Shown: piece by piece, positions 51,787-62,066 of the stretch
Position numbering within the stretch: the first letter of the stretch is position 1
How the letters are laid out: the number at the start of each line of letters is the position of its first letter
NCBI GenBank assembly: GCA_905197045.1
Contig: CAJJXG010000002.1
Location: 62,001 to 126,000 of the forward strand
Origin: an uncultured Caryophanales bacterium
Lineage (GTDB): Bacteria; Bacillota_I; Bacilli_A; RFN20; CAG-826
DNA length: 64,000 bases
Direction: 5' to 3'
Position numbers and translations under genes: made by a program
Notes under the pieces: generated by a model
Database searches by the model: none
The model's input: the letters and a program-made list of their open reading frames with translations, nothing else
Told to the model about the DNA's origin: nothing

Positions 51787-53817
51787 TTATTCACTTTGTG
51801 ATGTAGATCCTTTGCCAGAATTAATGTCATCATATTTTGCATTATATCCTGGAGCACCTACTTTATATAAATCTGGATTTCCGAAATCAGCAGCTAAAAC
51901 TTCTGGTAAAAGCATATATTCTCTTTGACGATTTTGTTGGACAATGGAATTTGCATAGCTCATCCAAGCATCTTCAAGAGTTTGAGCAGCGCTATCTTCA
52001 GTAGCTCTTGTTTCTTTATTAATATATCTTTCGACCATTTCTTGAATGTTTTGGTCTTCAATAGTGTTTAATTTGATTTCGTAATTTGGGTTTAGCCATT
52101 TGAAGGTATCGTATGTATCAATAGCTGTTTTAATACTTGTACTTAAAGTTGATACACGATTTGTATAGCTGTTAACCGTATCATTAACATCATCACCTTT
52201 TTTAATAAATCTAGTTTGAACATAGGTTTGTTTTGGAAGTGTGACGCCATTATCTTGATAAACTGGGAATGTTCCATCAGTTAACCAAGCTGGGTTACCA
52301 TTAACTAAATTGTCGGTATTTTTTGGTGAAACTGGAGCATAGTATTCTTCAATTGAAGCTTTCCATGGGTTTTTTGTATCAGCAGTGCCAGCGTCAGTAT
52401 CAAAAGCTGATCTTTCAATAACAATGAAGTGGACACCAGAAGATGATTCTTGATTTCTAACAACCATGATTGGGTTACCATTTGTATCGCAAAGAACACT
52501 CTTTGGTTCTTTTTCTCCGTTAATATTAATTTCACGGAAGTATTCACTACTTGTTAAATGTTCAGCAGGTTGACCACTAGTAGTGTAGTGACCATCATCT
52601 TGAATATCAGTGAAAACTTTTTTTCCTGAAACTGGGTCAGTTTCTTTTCTCATCTGGCCAAGTTTATTTGTATAATCTGAACCTAAATCACCTGCTGTAA
52701 ATAATCTTTCATTAGTAATGAAAGCAACATTTCTATTTTGGAAATATTTATTGAAGTAAATATTTCTTGGATAGTAGTCAGCATCGTTATTGTTGACGGT
52801 TACACCATTTTTAGTAGTAGTATCTTTTACTTGTTCGAGTTCATAGATAACATCATAAGGAATATAACTAACTCCAAAATTAGTTAATGTATTTTTAACG
52901 CTTTCTGGAATATGTAAGTTATCAAGTTTTGTTTTATAATTTTCATCTGTTGTTTCGTAATCGTTTTTATGTAAAAGTAAATCATAGGTATAAATACCAA
53001 GTTTAAATTCATTAACAAATGAAGTGGAGGAATCCATGATGTATTCGCCACCATTTTTACCATTGTCTCCATCATTTCCAGTATCATCTGTATAAAGATT
53101 TGCGACTTCAGCAAAAGGAGTACCAGATGCTAAAGCACTTACAACTTGATAGATTTGGTGAGCATCGTCGCTAGAAATATGTCCGCGAGAATAACCATAA
53201 TCTTCACTTGCATCAACTTGAACTAAAATGTGTCTAATGTGATAAGGGACTTTATTTTGAATGTAACCATTCTTTCCATAAAGAAGGTTATAATCATCTT
53301 GTGATCCAGCGGTTGTGTCAGTGGATTTTTTTTGATAGTCGTTGAAGTTTTCAAAATATTGTTCTTCAACTGTTGTTTTCATTTTTTCGTATTGCTTTTG
53401 TAAGAAGAATTCTTGTTCTTTTTCTTCGGTAGTTAAAGTATCATCCGTGATTTGTGAATCTAAATAATCGGACCAGTTTTGTCCATTATCATCAGCATCA
53501 TCTTTAGCTTTATTTACTTCATCGGTTGCTTGAGCATCAACAGTAGGACTAAATACACTAAGAGCACCACCTTCAGCAAAAGCTCTTCTAATAACGACTT
53601 CATTTAAAGCGTTATAAAAAGCAGCAGCATGATCGTTTCTATTTTGATTGAGATAACGATTGATGATTTCACGTGTACTAATTGTTAAATCTTTTCCGTT
53701 ATAGGTGTAGGTAAGAATATACCCCTCTGTGTTATTTGTTACTGAACTACAACCTGAAAGGGAAACAGCGCTTAAAGCTGCAATAGCTAAGCATATTGAT
53801 TTCTTTCTTTTGATCAT
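51787..53817 (-). CDS. prsA: PrsA-like foldase lipoprotein with parvulin domain
   Basis: A 676-residue lipoprotein. The ATG 53817 follows AAAGGA and begins the lipoprotein signal (LSGC). A helical SurA/PrsA-like N-terminus is followed by a parvulin-type prolyl isomerase domain (~residues 195-270) with VPYHIRHILVQ, the FAEVANLY segment and GGEY, similar to PrsA, though the domain carries an Asp/Gly-rich insertion. PrsA folds exported proteins outside the membrane. The C-terminal ~300 residues are long for the family. Many lipoproteins in the first 16 kb are possible clients. Confidence 0.8.
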   Translation of the reverse strand: MIKRKKSICLAIAALSAVSLSGCSSVTNNTEGYILTYTYNGKDLTISTREIINRYLNQNRNDHAAAFYNALNEVVIRRAFAEGGALSVFSPTVDAQATDEVNKAKDDADDNGQNWSDYLDSQITDDTLTTEEKEQEFFLQKQYEKMKTTVEEQYFENFNDYQKKSTDTTAGSQDDYNLLYGKNGYIQNKVPYHIRHILVQVDASEDYGYSRGHISSDDAHQIYQVVSALASGTPFAEVANLYTDDTGNDGDNGKNGGEYIMDSSTSFVNEFKLGIYTYDLLLHKNDYETTDENYKTKLDNLHIPESVKNTLTNFGVSYIPYDVIYELEQVKDTTTKNGVTVNNNDADYYPRNIYFNKYFQNRNVAFITNERLFTAGDLGSDYTNKLGQMRKETDPVSGKKVFTDIQDDGHYTTSGQPAEHLTSSEYFREININGEKEPKSVLCDTNGNPIMVVRNQESSSGVHFIVIERSAFDTDAGTADTKNPWKASIEEYYAPVSPKNTDNLVNGNPAWLTDGTFPVYQDNGVTLPKQTYVQTRFIKKGDDVNDTVNSYTNRVSTLSTSIKTAIDTYDTFKWLNPNYEIKLNTIEDQNIQEMVERYINKETRATEDSAAQTLEDAWMSYANSIVQQNRQREYMLLPEVLAADFGNPDLYKVGAPGYNAKYDDINSGKGSTSQSE

Positions 53818-53868
53818 ATTCAATCCTTTCAACATTAAAAACATTGCTAAAATTAATTAGCGCTTATA

Positions 53869-53897
53869 ATTTTATACTATAAGTATAATTTAGACAA
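53869..53897 (-). promoter_or_regulatory. prsA promoter with an embedded inverted repeat
   Basis: On the minus strand TTGTCT (53892-53897) and TAAAAT (53869-53874) are 17 bases apart. The spacer holds a perfect inverted repeat, TTATACT-TAT-AGTATAA (53872-53888), placed where a repressor would block RNA polymerase. Confidence 0.4.
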
Positions 53898-54054
53898 CAT
53901 AGAAATATCCCAAAATTCCAGCATGTTTAGCATAGATTTTTGCACAAAATTTAAAAATGTCAAAAATTTTTAAATAAGTTTGAATTTTTTATTTATCATA
54001 TTGTTTTAATCTTAACCACTTTTAGTTTAAAATATCTTGCTTGAGGGATGAATG

Positions 54055-54888
54055 ATGGATACTTTAAAGATAAAAGATTTACATGTCAGTGTTGAAGATA
54101 AAGAAATTTTAAAAGGATTAAACCTTACAATACAAAAAGGCGAAAAGGTTGCTTTACTTGGCCCAAATGGACATGGTAAAAGTACCTTATTAAACGCTAT
54201 TATGGGTAATCCTCGCTATAAAGTTACAAGCGGTTCGATCTTGCTTAATGGCGAAGATGTCTTGAGTATGAAGGTTGATGAAAGAAGTAGAAAAGGACTT
54301 TTTCTTGCTTTTCAAAATCCTGTTGAAATTCCAGGAGTTATCAGTGCTGATTTTTATAAAAACGCTTTACAAGAACATTCCGAAAAAAGAATTTCACTTT
54401 ATCAATTTTATAAAGTTTTAGATAACGTTTCAAAAGAGGTTAAAATTCCTTTTGAGATGTTTAACCGCGCATTAAATGATGGATTTAGTGGTGGAGAGAA
54501 AAAACGCAACGAGATTTTACAAATGATGTTATTAAATCCAAAGATTGCTATGCTTGATGAAATTGATAGTGGACTTGATGTTGATGCAATTAACACTGTT
54601 AGTGAATGTATTAATAAAGAATATAAGGAAAAAGGGACTGGATTTTTAATCATTTCTCACTATGCTCGACTCTTTGAACTTATCAAACCAACACGTAGTG
54701 CAGTAATTATTAATGGAAGAGTTGTATTAGAAGGTGGTCCTGAAGTTTATAAACGAATTGATAAAGAAGGCTATGAGTGGATTAAAGATGAACTTAGTAT
54801 TTCTTTAGAAAACGAAAATGAAAAAGCAATGAACCAAGTTTCAATTGGTGTTTGTGCAACAAAAGAGATTATTAAAAATGGAAAATAA
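54055..54888 (+). CDS. sufC: Fe-S cluster assembly ATPase SufC
   Basis: A 277-residue ABC-type ATPase that drives the SufBD scaffold. Walker A GPNGHGKST is at about 37-45, FQNPVEIPGV near 85 is typical of SufC, the signature is FSGGEKKR near 144-151, and MLDEIDSGLD near 165-174 is Walker B. ATG 54055 is better spaced from GAGGG than ATG 54052. The tail is about 25 residues longer than usual. It opens a Bacillus-type sufCDSUB operon. Confidence 0.95.
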   Translation: MDTLKIKDLHVSVEDKEILKGLNLTIQKGEKVALLGPNGHGKSTLLNAIMGNPRYKVTSGSILLNGEDVLSMKVDERSRKGLFLAFQNPVEIPGVISADFYKNALQEHSEKRISLYQFYKVLDNVSKEVKIPFEMFNRALNDGFSGGEKKRNEILQMMLLNPKIAMLDEIDSGLDVDAINTVSECINKEYKEKGTGFLIISHYARLFELIKPTRSAVIINGRVVLEGGPEVYKRIDKEGYEWIKDELSISLENENEKAMNQVSIGVCATKEIIKNGK

Positions 54889-55633
54889 ATTTGTTAAAAA
54901 TACTCTTTCATTTTTAAAGGATAAAGAACAAGAAATTAATGTTAAAAAAGGAGAAAATATCTCTATTGATTTAACAGATATTTTTGATGCTTCCTTAACA
55001 TTATTTTTACAAAAAGATTCTACATGTTCTTTAAGAATTTTTTATAAAAATGAGAAAAATAGTTTAGATTTGCACGCTAATTTAGCAGATAATGCTACTT
55101 TAAATATTTATTTTGCTGATTTTTCTAAAGGAGATTCTTCTTTATCATCCAATGTAATTTTACTTGGTGAAAACGCAAAAAGTGAGTTTAAATTTTCTTC
55201 TCTTTCAACTCAAATTGATAATAAAAAATATTCAATTTCTTTCTCTCATATTGGTGAAAAAACTGTTTCTAATTTAGAAGGATATAGTGTAAACACAGAT
55301 TCTTCTAAACTTAAAGTTGAAGGTATTTCTCATATTGAAAAAGGAGCTATAAAATCTAAGGCTTCTCAAAAAATTAAATCAATTCTTTTTGATAAAACTA
55401 GTGAAGCGATAGCAAATCCAATCTTAAAGATTGATTGCGATGATATTGAGGCAAGCCATGCTTGTGCAATTGGTAGTTTAAATGATGATCATCTTTTCTA
55501 TCTTTTAAGTCGTGGTATTGCTTTAGAAGATGCTAAAAAATTAATTACATATGGATATTTAAATCCAATTGTTAATTACTTTTTAGATGAAGAAAAAGAA
55601 GAACTTGAAAATCTTATTAAGAAGGAATTTTAG
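54878..55633 (+). CDS. sufD: Short SufD-like Fe-S scaffold protein
   Basis: A 251-residue SufB/SufD family protein. The first part is divergent, but the C-terminal half keeps the family pattern: VEGISHIEKGAIKSKASQKIKSI, NPILKIDCDDIEASHACAIGSLND and LFYLLSRGIALEDAKKLI. Bacillus SufD has about 430 residues, so the N-terminal half is missing or trimmed. ATG 54878 overlaps the sufC stop; upstream TTG and GTG codons are unlikely. The C-terminal His (SHACAIG) corresponds to a residue important in SufD. Confidence 0.85.
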   Translation: MENKFVKNTLSFLKDKEQEINVKKGENISIDLTDIFDASLTLFLQKDSTCSLRIFYKNEKNSLDLHANLADNATLNIYFADFSKGDSSLSSNVILLGENAKSEFKFSSLSTQIDNKKYSISFSHIGEKTVSNLEGYSVNTDSSKLKVEGISHIEKGAIKSKASQKIKSILFDKTSEAIANPILKIDCDDIEASHACAIGSLNDDHLFYLLSRGIALEDAKKLITYGYLNPIVNYFLDEEKEELENLIKKEF

Positions 55634-55635
55634 CT

Positions 55636-56871
55636 ATGTTTGATGTTTCAAAAATTAGAAAAGATTTTCCAATGCTTGATGGCTCAAAAAGTTTAAATAA
55701 TGGAAAACCATTAATTTATTTTGATAATGCCGCAACCACCTTTAAACCATATTCTGTTATTGAAGCTTGTGACAAATACTATAAAGAAGAAAGCGCCAAT
55801 TCTCATCGTGGGGATTACGATTTAGCTTTTAAAGTTGACACCATGGTTGATGAAGTTAGAGAAAAAGTGGCTAAATTTTTTAATGCTAAAAAAATCGAAA
55901 TTGTTTTTACAAGCGGTTGCTCAATGAGTATGAATCTTGTTGCTTTTGGTTATGGATTTAAATATTTAAAAGAAGATGATGAGATTTTATTAACTGAAGC
56001 TGAACATGCAAGTAATGTTTTACCTTGGTTTAAGGTTAGCGAATTAACTGGAGCTAAAATTAGATACATTCCTTTAACTAAAGAAGGACGACTTACGCCA
56101 GAAAATTTACGTAAAGTAATGAACAAGAATGTTAAGGTAGTAAGCGTTGCTGAAATTACTAATGTTTTAGGTTTTAAAAACGATATTAAAGAATTAAGTA
56201 AAATTGCTCATGAATTTGGGGCAATTCTAGTTTGTGATGCCGCTCAAAGTGCACCACACATGAAAATTGACGTCAAAGATTTAGATTGTGATTTTATGTG
56301 TTTAAGTGCTCATAAAATGTGTGGACCAACAGGAATTGGTATTCTTTATGGAAAATACGATCTTTTAAAAATTACTGAACCTTTTATGACTGGTGGTGGA
56401 GATAATGCTCGTTTTGATATGTGTGGGAATGTTGCTTATTTAGAACCACCTGCAAAATTTGAAGCTGGAACTATGAATCTTGCCGGAATTTATGGTTTTG
56501 GAGCAGCAATAGATTATTTAAATAATATTGGAATGGATAATATTGAAAAGTATGAAAAAGAACTTCACGATTATGCTATTTCGAAACTTAAAACAATTAA
56601 AGATTTGATTATTTATAATGAAAGTGCTGATAGTGGAATTATTACATTAAATTATAAAGGTGTTTTTGCTCAAGATGAGGCTAGTTATTTAAATAGCCAT
56701 GGAATTTGTGTTAGAAGTGGAGAACACTGTGCTAAGCTTTTAAAAGATATATTAAAAGTTCCTGCTACTGTAAGAGTTAGTTTTTATTTTTATAATACAA
56801 AAGAAGAAATTGATGCTTTATATGAAGCACTTAAAAATGGAGGTAATTTTTTAGATGCCTATTTCAATTAA
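55636..56871 (+). CDS. sufS: Cysteine desulfurase SufS
   Basis: A 411-residue PLP enzyme that takes sulfur from cysteine for Fe-S clusters. IYFDNAATTFKP near 27-38 is the class II start, SAHKMCGPTGIG near 225-236 carries the PLP Lys, and RSGEHCAKL near 360 holds the active-site Cys that receives the persulfide. It overlaps sufU by 17 bases, fitting the need for SufU as partner. Confidence 0.95.
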   Translation: MFDVSKIRKDFPMLDGSKSLNNGKPLIYFDNAATTFKPYSVIEACDKYYKEESANSHRGDYDLAFKVDTMVDEVREKVAKFFNAKKIEIVFTSGCSMSMNLVAFGYGFKYLKEDDEILLTEAEHASNVLPWFKVSELTGAKIRYIPLTKEGRLTPENLRKVMNKNVKVVSVAEITNVLGFKNDIKELSKIAHEFGAILVCDAAQSAPHMKIDVKDLDCDFMCLSAHKMCGPTGIGILYGKYDLLKITEPFMTGGGDNARFDMCGNVAYLEPPAKFEAGTMNLAGIYGFGAAIDYLNNIGMDNIEKYEKELHDYAISKLKTIKDLIIYNESADSGIITLNYKGVFAQDEASYLNSHGICVRSGEHCAKLLKDILKVPATVRVSFYFYNTKEEIDALYEALKNGGNFLDAYFN

Positions 56872-57298
56872 TCCACAAATGATGAGAGAAATTATTATGG
56901 ATCATTACAATAATCCACTCCATAAAAGAGTGCCTTCTACTTTAAATGATTATAAAAAGATTAGAATGGATAGTGATTCTTGTATTGATGACATCACCAT
57001 TTATTTAAAGATAGAAAATGAAAAAATTGTTGATGCTTGTTTTGATGGAATAGCTTGTACTATTTCAACATCGAGTACAGATATTTTGTGTGACTTAATT
57101 ATTGGTAAAAATTTAAAAGAAGCAAAATATATTATTGAACAATACAAAAACATGATTTATGAAAAAGAGTTTGACGATTCGGTATTAGATGAGTTAATTG
57201 TTTTTATTAATACACACAAACAGGCTGCTCGTATTAAATGTGCTACCCTTGGTCCAAGTGGAGTTGAAGATATTCTTGATGGGAAAGATGATAAATAA
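56855..57298 (+). CDS. sufU: Sulfur-transfer partner SufU
   Basis: A 147-residue IscU-like protein. It takes sulfur from SufS in Gram-positive bacteria. The three cysteines are present: DSCIDDI near 46 with the Asp ligand two residues on, [10 protein letters not shown] near 70, and RIKCATLG near 131. The insertion between the second and third Cys is typical of SufU. GGAGG lies 10 bases before the ATG. Confidence 0.92.
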   Translation: MPISINPQMMREIIMDHYNNPLHKRVPSTLNDYKKIRMDSDSCIDDITIYLKIENEKIVDACFDGIACTISTSSTDILCDLIIGKNLKEAKYIIEQYKNMIYEKEFDDSVLDELIVFINTHKQAARIKCATLGPSGVEDILDGKDDK

Positions 57299-57300
57299 AT

Positions 57301-58710
57301 ATGAACGACAACGAAAAGCTAAATTTAAAAGAAGATAAAGAATATAAATACGATTTTAAAGATAAAGTCGATAGCATTTTTTCTACTGGCAAAGGCTTAA
57401 ACGAAGAAGTTATTAAAGAGATTTCTAAAGCCAAAAATGAACCAGAATGGATGCTAAATTTTCGACTTGATGCTTATCATAAATTTATCAAAATGCCTTT
57501 TCTAAACTTTGGACCTGATGTTACAAATTTAGATTTTGATAGTTATACCTATTTTACGCGTTATGCTAAAGGCGACAAAAATTCCTGGGACGAGGTTCCT
57601 GAAACAATTAAAAATACCTTTCAAAAGCTTGGTATTCCAGAGCAAGAGCAAAAATATTTAAGTGGAGCCGCCACTCAATATGAATCAGAAATGGTTTATC
57701 ATAATATGCTTAAAGAGGTTGAAGAAAAAGGTGTTATTTTCCTTTCAACTGATATGGCGCTTCAACTTTATCCAGACCTTGTTAAAAAGTTTTTTGGAAC
57801 AGTAATCCCTGTTGCTGACAATAAATTTTCTGCTTTAAATGGGGCTGTTTGGAGTGGAGGAAGTTTTATTTATGTTCCAAAAGGCGTAAAACTTGAAAAA
57901 CCTCTTCAATCATATTTTAGAATAAACAATGAAAAAACAGGTCAATTTGAAAGAACGCTTATAATTTGTGATGAAGGAAGCGATGTTCATTATGTTGAAG
58001 GATGTACAGCGCCAATTTATTCAAAAGAATCTTTACATGCTGCAGTAGTTGAAATTATTGTTATGAAAGGGGCTAAATGCCGTTATTCTACAGTTCAAAA
58101 TTGGTCTAATAACATAGTTAATTTAGTTACTAAAAGAGCTAATGTTTATGAAGATGGCATCATGGAATGGATTGATGGAAATATTGGTAGCCAAATTAAT
58201 ATGAAATATCCAGCCTGTATTTTAAAAGGAGAAAGAGCAAAATGTATTTGTATTTCTATTGCCGTTGCTGGAAAAGGTCAATTTCAAGATGCTGGTGCCA
58301 GAATGATTCATGAAGCTCCAAATACAACCAGTTCAATTATTTCAAAATCTATTGTTAAAAATGGTGGAACTAGCAATTATCGTGGAACTTGTCGCATCAA
58401 AAAAGAAGCTATTAATTCAAAAGCTCACGTTGAATGCGATACATTGATTTTAGATTCATATTCTAAATCAGATACGATTCCAAAAAATGAATGTCACAAT
58501 AATTCAAGCTTTTTAGAGCATGAAGCAACCGTTAGTAAAATTAGCGAAGATCAACTTTTCTACTTGATGAGCCGTGGAATTAGTGAAAAAGATGCTACAC
58601 AAATGATTATTATGGGCTTTATTGAGCCTTTCTCAAAAGAATTACCAATGGAATATGCGGTTGAACTTAACCAATTAATTAAAATGGATATGGAGGGAAG
58701 TGTTGGTTAA
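57301..58710 (+). CDS. sufB: Fe-S cluster scaffold SufB
   Basis: A 469-residue scaffold on which clusters are built. [25 protein letters not shown] near 180, [20 protein letters not shown] near 235, and C-terminal [31 protein letters not shown] near 400 with the conserved Cys, Glu and His are typical. There is no ribosome site; it starts 2 bases after the sufU stop. Its own stop overlaps the start of mnmG by one base. Confidence 0.96.
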   Translation: MNDNEKLNLKEDKEYKYDFKDKVDSIFSTGKGLNEEVIKEISKAKNEPEWMLNFRLDAYHKFIKMPFLNFGPDVTNLDFDSYTYFTRYAKGDKNSWDEVPETIKNTFQKLGIPEQEQKYLSGAATQYESEMVYHNMLKEVEEKGVIFLSTDMALQLYPDLVKKFFGTVIPVADNKFSALNGAVWSGGSFIYVPKGVKLEKPLQSYFRINNEKTGQFERTLIICDEGSDVHYVEGCTAPIYSKESLHAAVVEIIVMKGAKCRYSTVQNWSNNIVNLVTKRANVYEDGIMEWIDGNIGSQINMKYPACILKGERAKCICISIAVAGKGQFQDAGARMIHEAPNTTSSIISKSIVKNGGTSNYRGTCRIKKEAINSKAHVECDTLILDSYSKSDTIPKNECHNNSSFLEHEATVSKISEDQLFYLMSRGISEKDATQMIIMGFIEPFSKELPMEYAVELNQLIKMDMEGSVG

Positions 58711-60599
58711 TGATTAATTACGATTATGATGTAATTGTTGTTGGAGGAGGCCACGCTGGATGCGAGGCTTCTTTTGCATGCGCTCATCGAAACGAGAAAA
58801 CACTTCTAATTACTTTAAATATTAAAATGATGGCTAATATGCCATGTAATCCTTCTATTGGTGGTAGCGCCAAAGGAATTGTAGTTCGTGAAATTGATGC
58901 GCTTGGCGGAATGATGGGCAAAATTTGTGATCAAGAATACCTCCAAATGAAGATGCTTAATACAAAAAAAGGCCCTGGTGTTCAATGTTTAAGGGCTCAG
59001 GCTGATAAGCATAGATATCCTCATCATATGCAAGAAGAGCTTTTGAATACAAAGAATTTAGATGTTTTAGAAGATGAAGTTAAAGAAATCTTGCACGATG
59101 AAAGTAAAGTTTATGGTGTTCGCACAAAAAGTGGCAAAGAAATAAGTGCAAAGGCGATAGTTCTTGCTACTGGAACTTACATGAATAGTGAGATTTTAAG
59201 AGGTCATCATAAATTTAGCGGTGGTCCAGATGGAGAAAAACCAAGCGTAGGTTTGAGCGATTCTTTAATAAAAATGGGAATTAAACTTCAAAGACTAAAA
59301 ACTGGTACTCCTCAAAGAATTGCTAAAGAATCAATTGATTTTTCAAAAACTGAAATCCAATATGGAAATGTTGATAATCAAGCTTTTAGTTATGAAACAC
59401 ATTCATTTGTGCCTTTAAAAGATCAAATTCCTTGTTATTTGATATATACAACACCAAAAACACACGAGATTATTCGAAATAATCTTGAAAAAAGTGCTAT
59501 GTATGGTGGACTTGTAACTGGTGTTGGGCCAAGATATTGTCCTTCAATTGAAGACAAAATTGTTCGTTTTGCTGATAAGCCTCGCCATCAATTATTTTTA
59601 GAGCCAGAAAGCTATGATACTAATTCAATATATCTTCAAGGTTTTTCTACTAGTATGCCTGAAGATATTCAAGTTGAAATGGTGCATTCTTTACCAGGTT
59701 TAGAAAATGCTAAAATTTTAAAATATGCTTATGCTATTGAATATGATGCTTTAGAAAGTGATGAATTTGATGTTTCTTTAATGGTTAAAAAATGGCCAGG
59801 TTTATTTATATCTGGTCAAATTTGTGGAACAAGCGGCTATGAAGAAGCCGCCGGACTTGGTTTAATTGCTGGAATTAATGCTTCAAAATATATAAGAGGC
59901 GAAGAGCCATTTATTTTAAAAAGAGATGAGGCTTATATCGGTGTAATGATTGACGATTTAATTACCAAAGGTACTAAAGAACCTTATCGTCTTTTAAGTA
60001 GTCGCGCCGAATATCGTTTACTTTTAAGAAGCGATAATGCTGACTTAAGATTAACTGAATACGGTCATGAACTAGGCTTAATTAGTGAAGAAAGATATCA
60101 AAAATTTGTCGAAAAGAAAGAAAAAATGAGTAAAATTGCTCAAATTCTTGAGAAAACATATTTTGGTGAAACTAGTCCATTAAATGAATATTTAACTTCT
60201 CTTGGTTATGATAAATTACAAAGCGGTGTAAAAGGAGTCGACATTTTAAAAAGAAATGGTGTTTCTTATCATGAATTAAAGAAATATCTAAATTTAGATG
60301 AGACTTTAGAATTAGATACGCTTGGTGAATTTGAACTTGAAGTAATGATTAAATATCAAGGCTATATTGAAAATGAAAGAAAAGAAGCTAATAAATTTAG
60401 AAAATTAGAAAACATAAAACTTTCTAAAAACCTTGATTATTTAAATATGAGTGGACTTAGACTAGAAGCACGTCAAAAATTAGATAAAGTTAAACCAGAC
60501 ACTTTGGGACAAGCTAGTAGAATTAGTGGTGTAAATCCTAGCGATATTTCTGTTCTTATCTTAAACTTAAAGAAAGGTAAAAACGATGGAAGTTGCTAG
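58710..60599 (+). CDS. mnmG: tRNA uridine-5-carboxymethylaminomethyl modification enzyme MnmG
   Basis: A 629-residue FAD enzyme that, with MnmE, modifies the wobble uridine of several tRNAs. VVGGGHAGCEA near 10-20 binds FAD; NPSIGGSAKGIVVREIDALGG near 47-67 and GTGTYMNS-like and TGVGPRYCPSIEDKIVRF near 270-287 are conserved. The gene usually sits beside the replication origin with rsmG and parAB, as here. MnmE is not in the window. It overlaps sufB by one base. Confidence 0.97.
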   Translation: MINYDYDVIVVGGGHAGCEASFACAHRNEKTLLITLNIKMMANMPCNPSIGGSAKGIVVREIDALGGMMGKICDQEYLQMKMLNTKKGPGVQCLRAQADKHRYPHHMQEELLNTKNLDVLEDEVKEILHDESKVYGVRTKSGKEISAKAIVLATGTYMNSEILRGHHKFSGGPDGEKPSVGLSDSLIKMGIKLQRLKTGTPQRIAKESIDFSKTEIQYGNVDNQAFSYETHSFVPLKDQIPCYLIYTTPKTHEIIRNNLEKSAMYGGLVTGVGPRYCPSIEDKIVRFADKPRHQLFLEPESYDTNSIYLQGFSTSMPEDIQVEMVHSLPGLENAKILKYAYAIEYDALESDEFDVSLMVKKWPGLFISGQICGTSGYEEAAGLGLIAGINASKYIRGEEPFILKRDEAYIGVMIDDLITKGTKEPYRLLSSRAEYRLLLRSDNADLRLTEYGHELGLISEERYQKFVEKKEKMSKIAQILEKTYFGETSPLNEYLTSLGYDKLQSGVKGVDILKRNGVSYHELKKYLNLDETLELDTLGEFELEVMIKYQGYIENERKEANKFRKLENIKLSKNLDYLNMSGLRLEARQKLDKVKPDTLGQASRISGVNPSDISVLILNLKKGKNDGSC

Positions 60600-61290
60600 T
60601 TTAAAAGAGATTGAGTTTTTAAAAGATCTTTCAGATTATAAAATTTCTCTTTTAAAAGAGTATATGAATTTTACTTTGGAAGAGAACAAGAAATTTAATT
60701 TAACTTCTTTAGATTCTGAAGATGAATTCATTGTTAAAAATATTCTTGATTCTTTACTTGTTGTCAAATTTTTACAAGACGATTTTTCTAATAAAAGAGT
60801 TGTTGATATTGGTAGTGGAGCTGGACTTCCTGGAATACCTTTAGCAATTTATTATCCAAACACAAAGTTTTATTTACTTGAACCAACAACTAAAAGAGCA
60901 AACTTTTTAAAGCGCGCAATTGAATTCCTTAAGCTTGAAAATGTTGAAGTTATTAATGAAAGAGCCGAATTGCTTGCTAGATCTAATTTTGAGAAATTTG
61001 ACATAGCAACCGCTAGAGCAGTAGCAAATATCAACATTCTTTTAGAGCTTGCTATGCCTCTTTTAAAAATAGGCGGAACTTTTATTGCGTATAAAGGAAA
61101 AAACTACAAAGAAGAGGCAAATAGTATTAAATTAGCACTTAACGAGTTGAAAACTAGTAGTAAATTAGTAGTCAATTGCGTACTTCCATATACATCTGAA
61201 GAAAGAAATTTTGCTTTTTTTGAAAAGAAAGAAGAAATTTCGAACAAATATCCTAGAAATTATAGTTTAATTAAAAAGAGACCATTATGA
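60586..61290 (+). CDS. rsmG: 16S rRNA (guanine-527-N7)-methyltransferase
   Basis: A 234-residue SAM-dependent methyltransferase (GidB). NLTSLDSEDEFIVKNILDSL near 36-55, VDIGSGAGLPGIPLAI near 71-86 (SAM site) and TARAVANINILLELA near 139 identify it. AAAGG precedes the ATG; the gene overlaps both neighbours. Loss of the enzyme gives low-level streptomycin resistance in other bacteria. Confidence 0.96.
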   Translation: MEVASLKEIEFLKDLSDYKISLLKEYMNFTLEENKKFNLTSLDSEDEFIVKNILDSLLVVKFLQDDFSNKRVVDIGSGAGLPGIPLAIYYPNTKFYLLEPTTKRANFLKRAIEFLKLENVEVINERAELLARSNFEKFDIATARAVANINILLELAMPLLKIGGTFIAYKGKNYKEEANSIKLALNELKTSSKLVVNCVLPYTSEERNFAFFEKKEEISNKYPRNYSLIKKRPL

Positions 61291-62066
61291 AGAATTGGGT
61301 TATATCTATCGTTAATCAAAAAGGCGGAGTCGGAAAGACTACAACGGCTATAAATTTAGCCGCCTCTTTAGCATCCCTTGGTAAAAAAGTTTTAATTATT
61401 GATTTTGATGCGCAGGGAAATAGTTCAAGGGGTTATGGAATTGATATTACTTTACTTAATAAAACGATTTTTGAGGCCTTAATTGGTAAATATGATATAA
61501 ATGCTATTATTAAAAAGACACTAGTTAAAAATGTAGATGTTGTTCCATCTAATTTGCGCTTGTCTTATTTTGATAGCGAAATTGGCTCGTTAAATGTTGA
61601 ACCTTTTACCGTTTTAAAAAATGTTTTGGCTAAATTAAATAGAAATTATGACTTCATTTTAATCGATTGTCCGCCAAGCTTAGGACTTTTATCAATTAAT
61701 GCTTTAGCAGCCTCTAATTCAGCTTTAATTCCTGTTCAATGTGAATATTTTGCAATGGAAGGATTAGCGCAAGTTTTAGCTAGTATTAAAAAAGTACAAT
61801 CTAGTTATAATCATAATCTAGAGATTGAAGGATTTTTATTAACAATGTATGAAACTCGTTCAACGCTAGGTAAAGAAATTGTAAGTCAAGTAAGAGGACT
61901 TTTTAGAGAGAATACTTTCAATGTAGAAATTCCTCGAAATATATCAATAAGTGAAGCAAGTGGAAAAGGGATGCCTGTTCTTTTATATAAGCCAACAAGT
62001 GCAGGAGCAAGAAGTTATTTACAACTTGCTAGGGAGATTTTAGATAATGACAGTAGAAGAAAATAA
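61287..62066 (+). CDS. parA: Chromosome partition ATPase ParA (Soj)
   Basis: A 259-residue ParA ATPase. The deviant Walker A KGGVGKTT (12-19), LIIDFDAQGNSS (Walker A', ~38-49) and IDCPPSLGLLS (~125-135) are complete. It binds DNA without sequence preference when ATP-bound and moves ParB-bound origins. The N-terminal tail is short as in Soj. It overlaps parB by 20 bases. Confidence 0.95.
   Translation: MKNWVISIVNQKGGVGKTTTAINLAASLASLGKKVLIIDFDAQGNSSRGYGIDITLLNKTIFEALIGKYDINAIIKKTLVKNVDVVPSNLRLSYFDSEIGSLNVEPFTVLKNVLAKLNRNYDFILIDCPPSLGLLSINALAASNSALIPVQCEYFAMEGLAQVLASIKKVQSSYNHNLEIEGFLLTMYETRSTLGKEIVSQVRGLFRENTFNVEIPRNISISEASGKGMPVLLYKPTSAGARSYLQLAREILDNDSRRK

Noticed and set aside
53667..53675. 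Possible parS site (TTTCACGTG)
   Set aside because: Only about 11 of 16 positions match the parS consensus, and it lies inside the prsA coding region far from a second copy.
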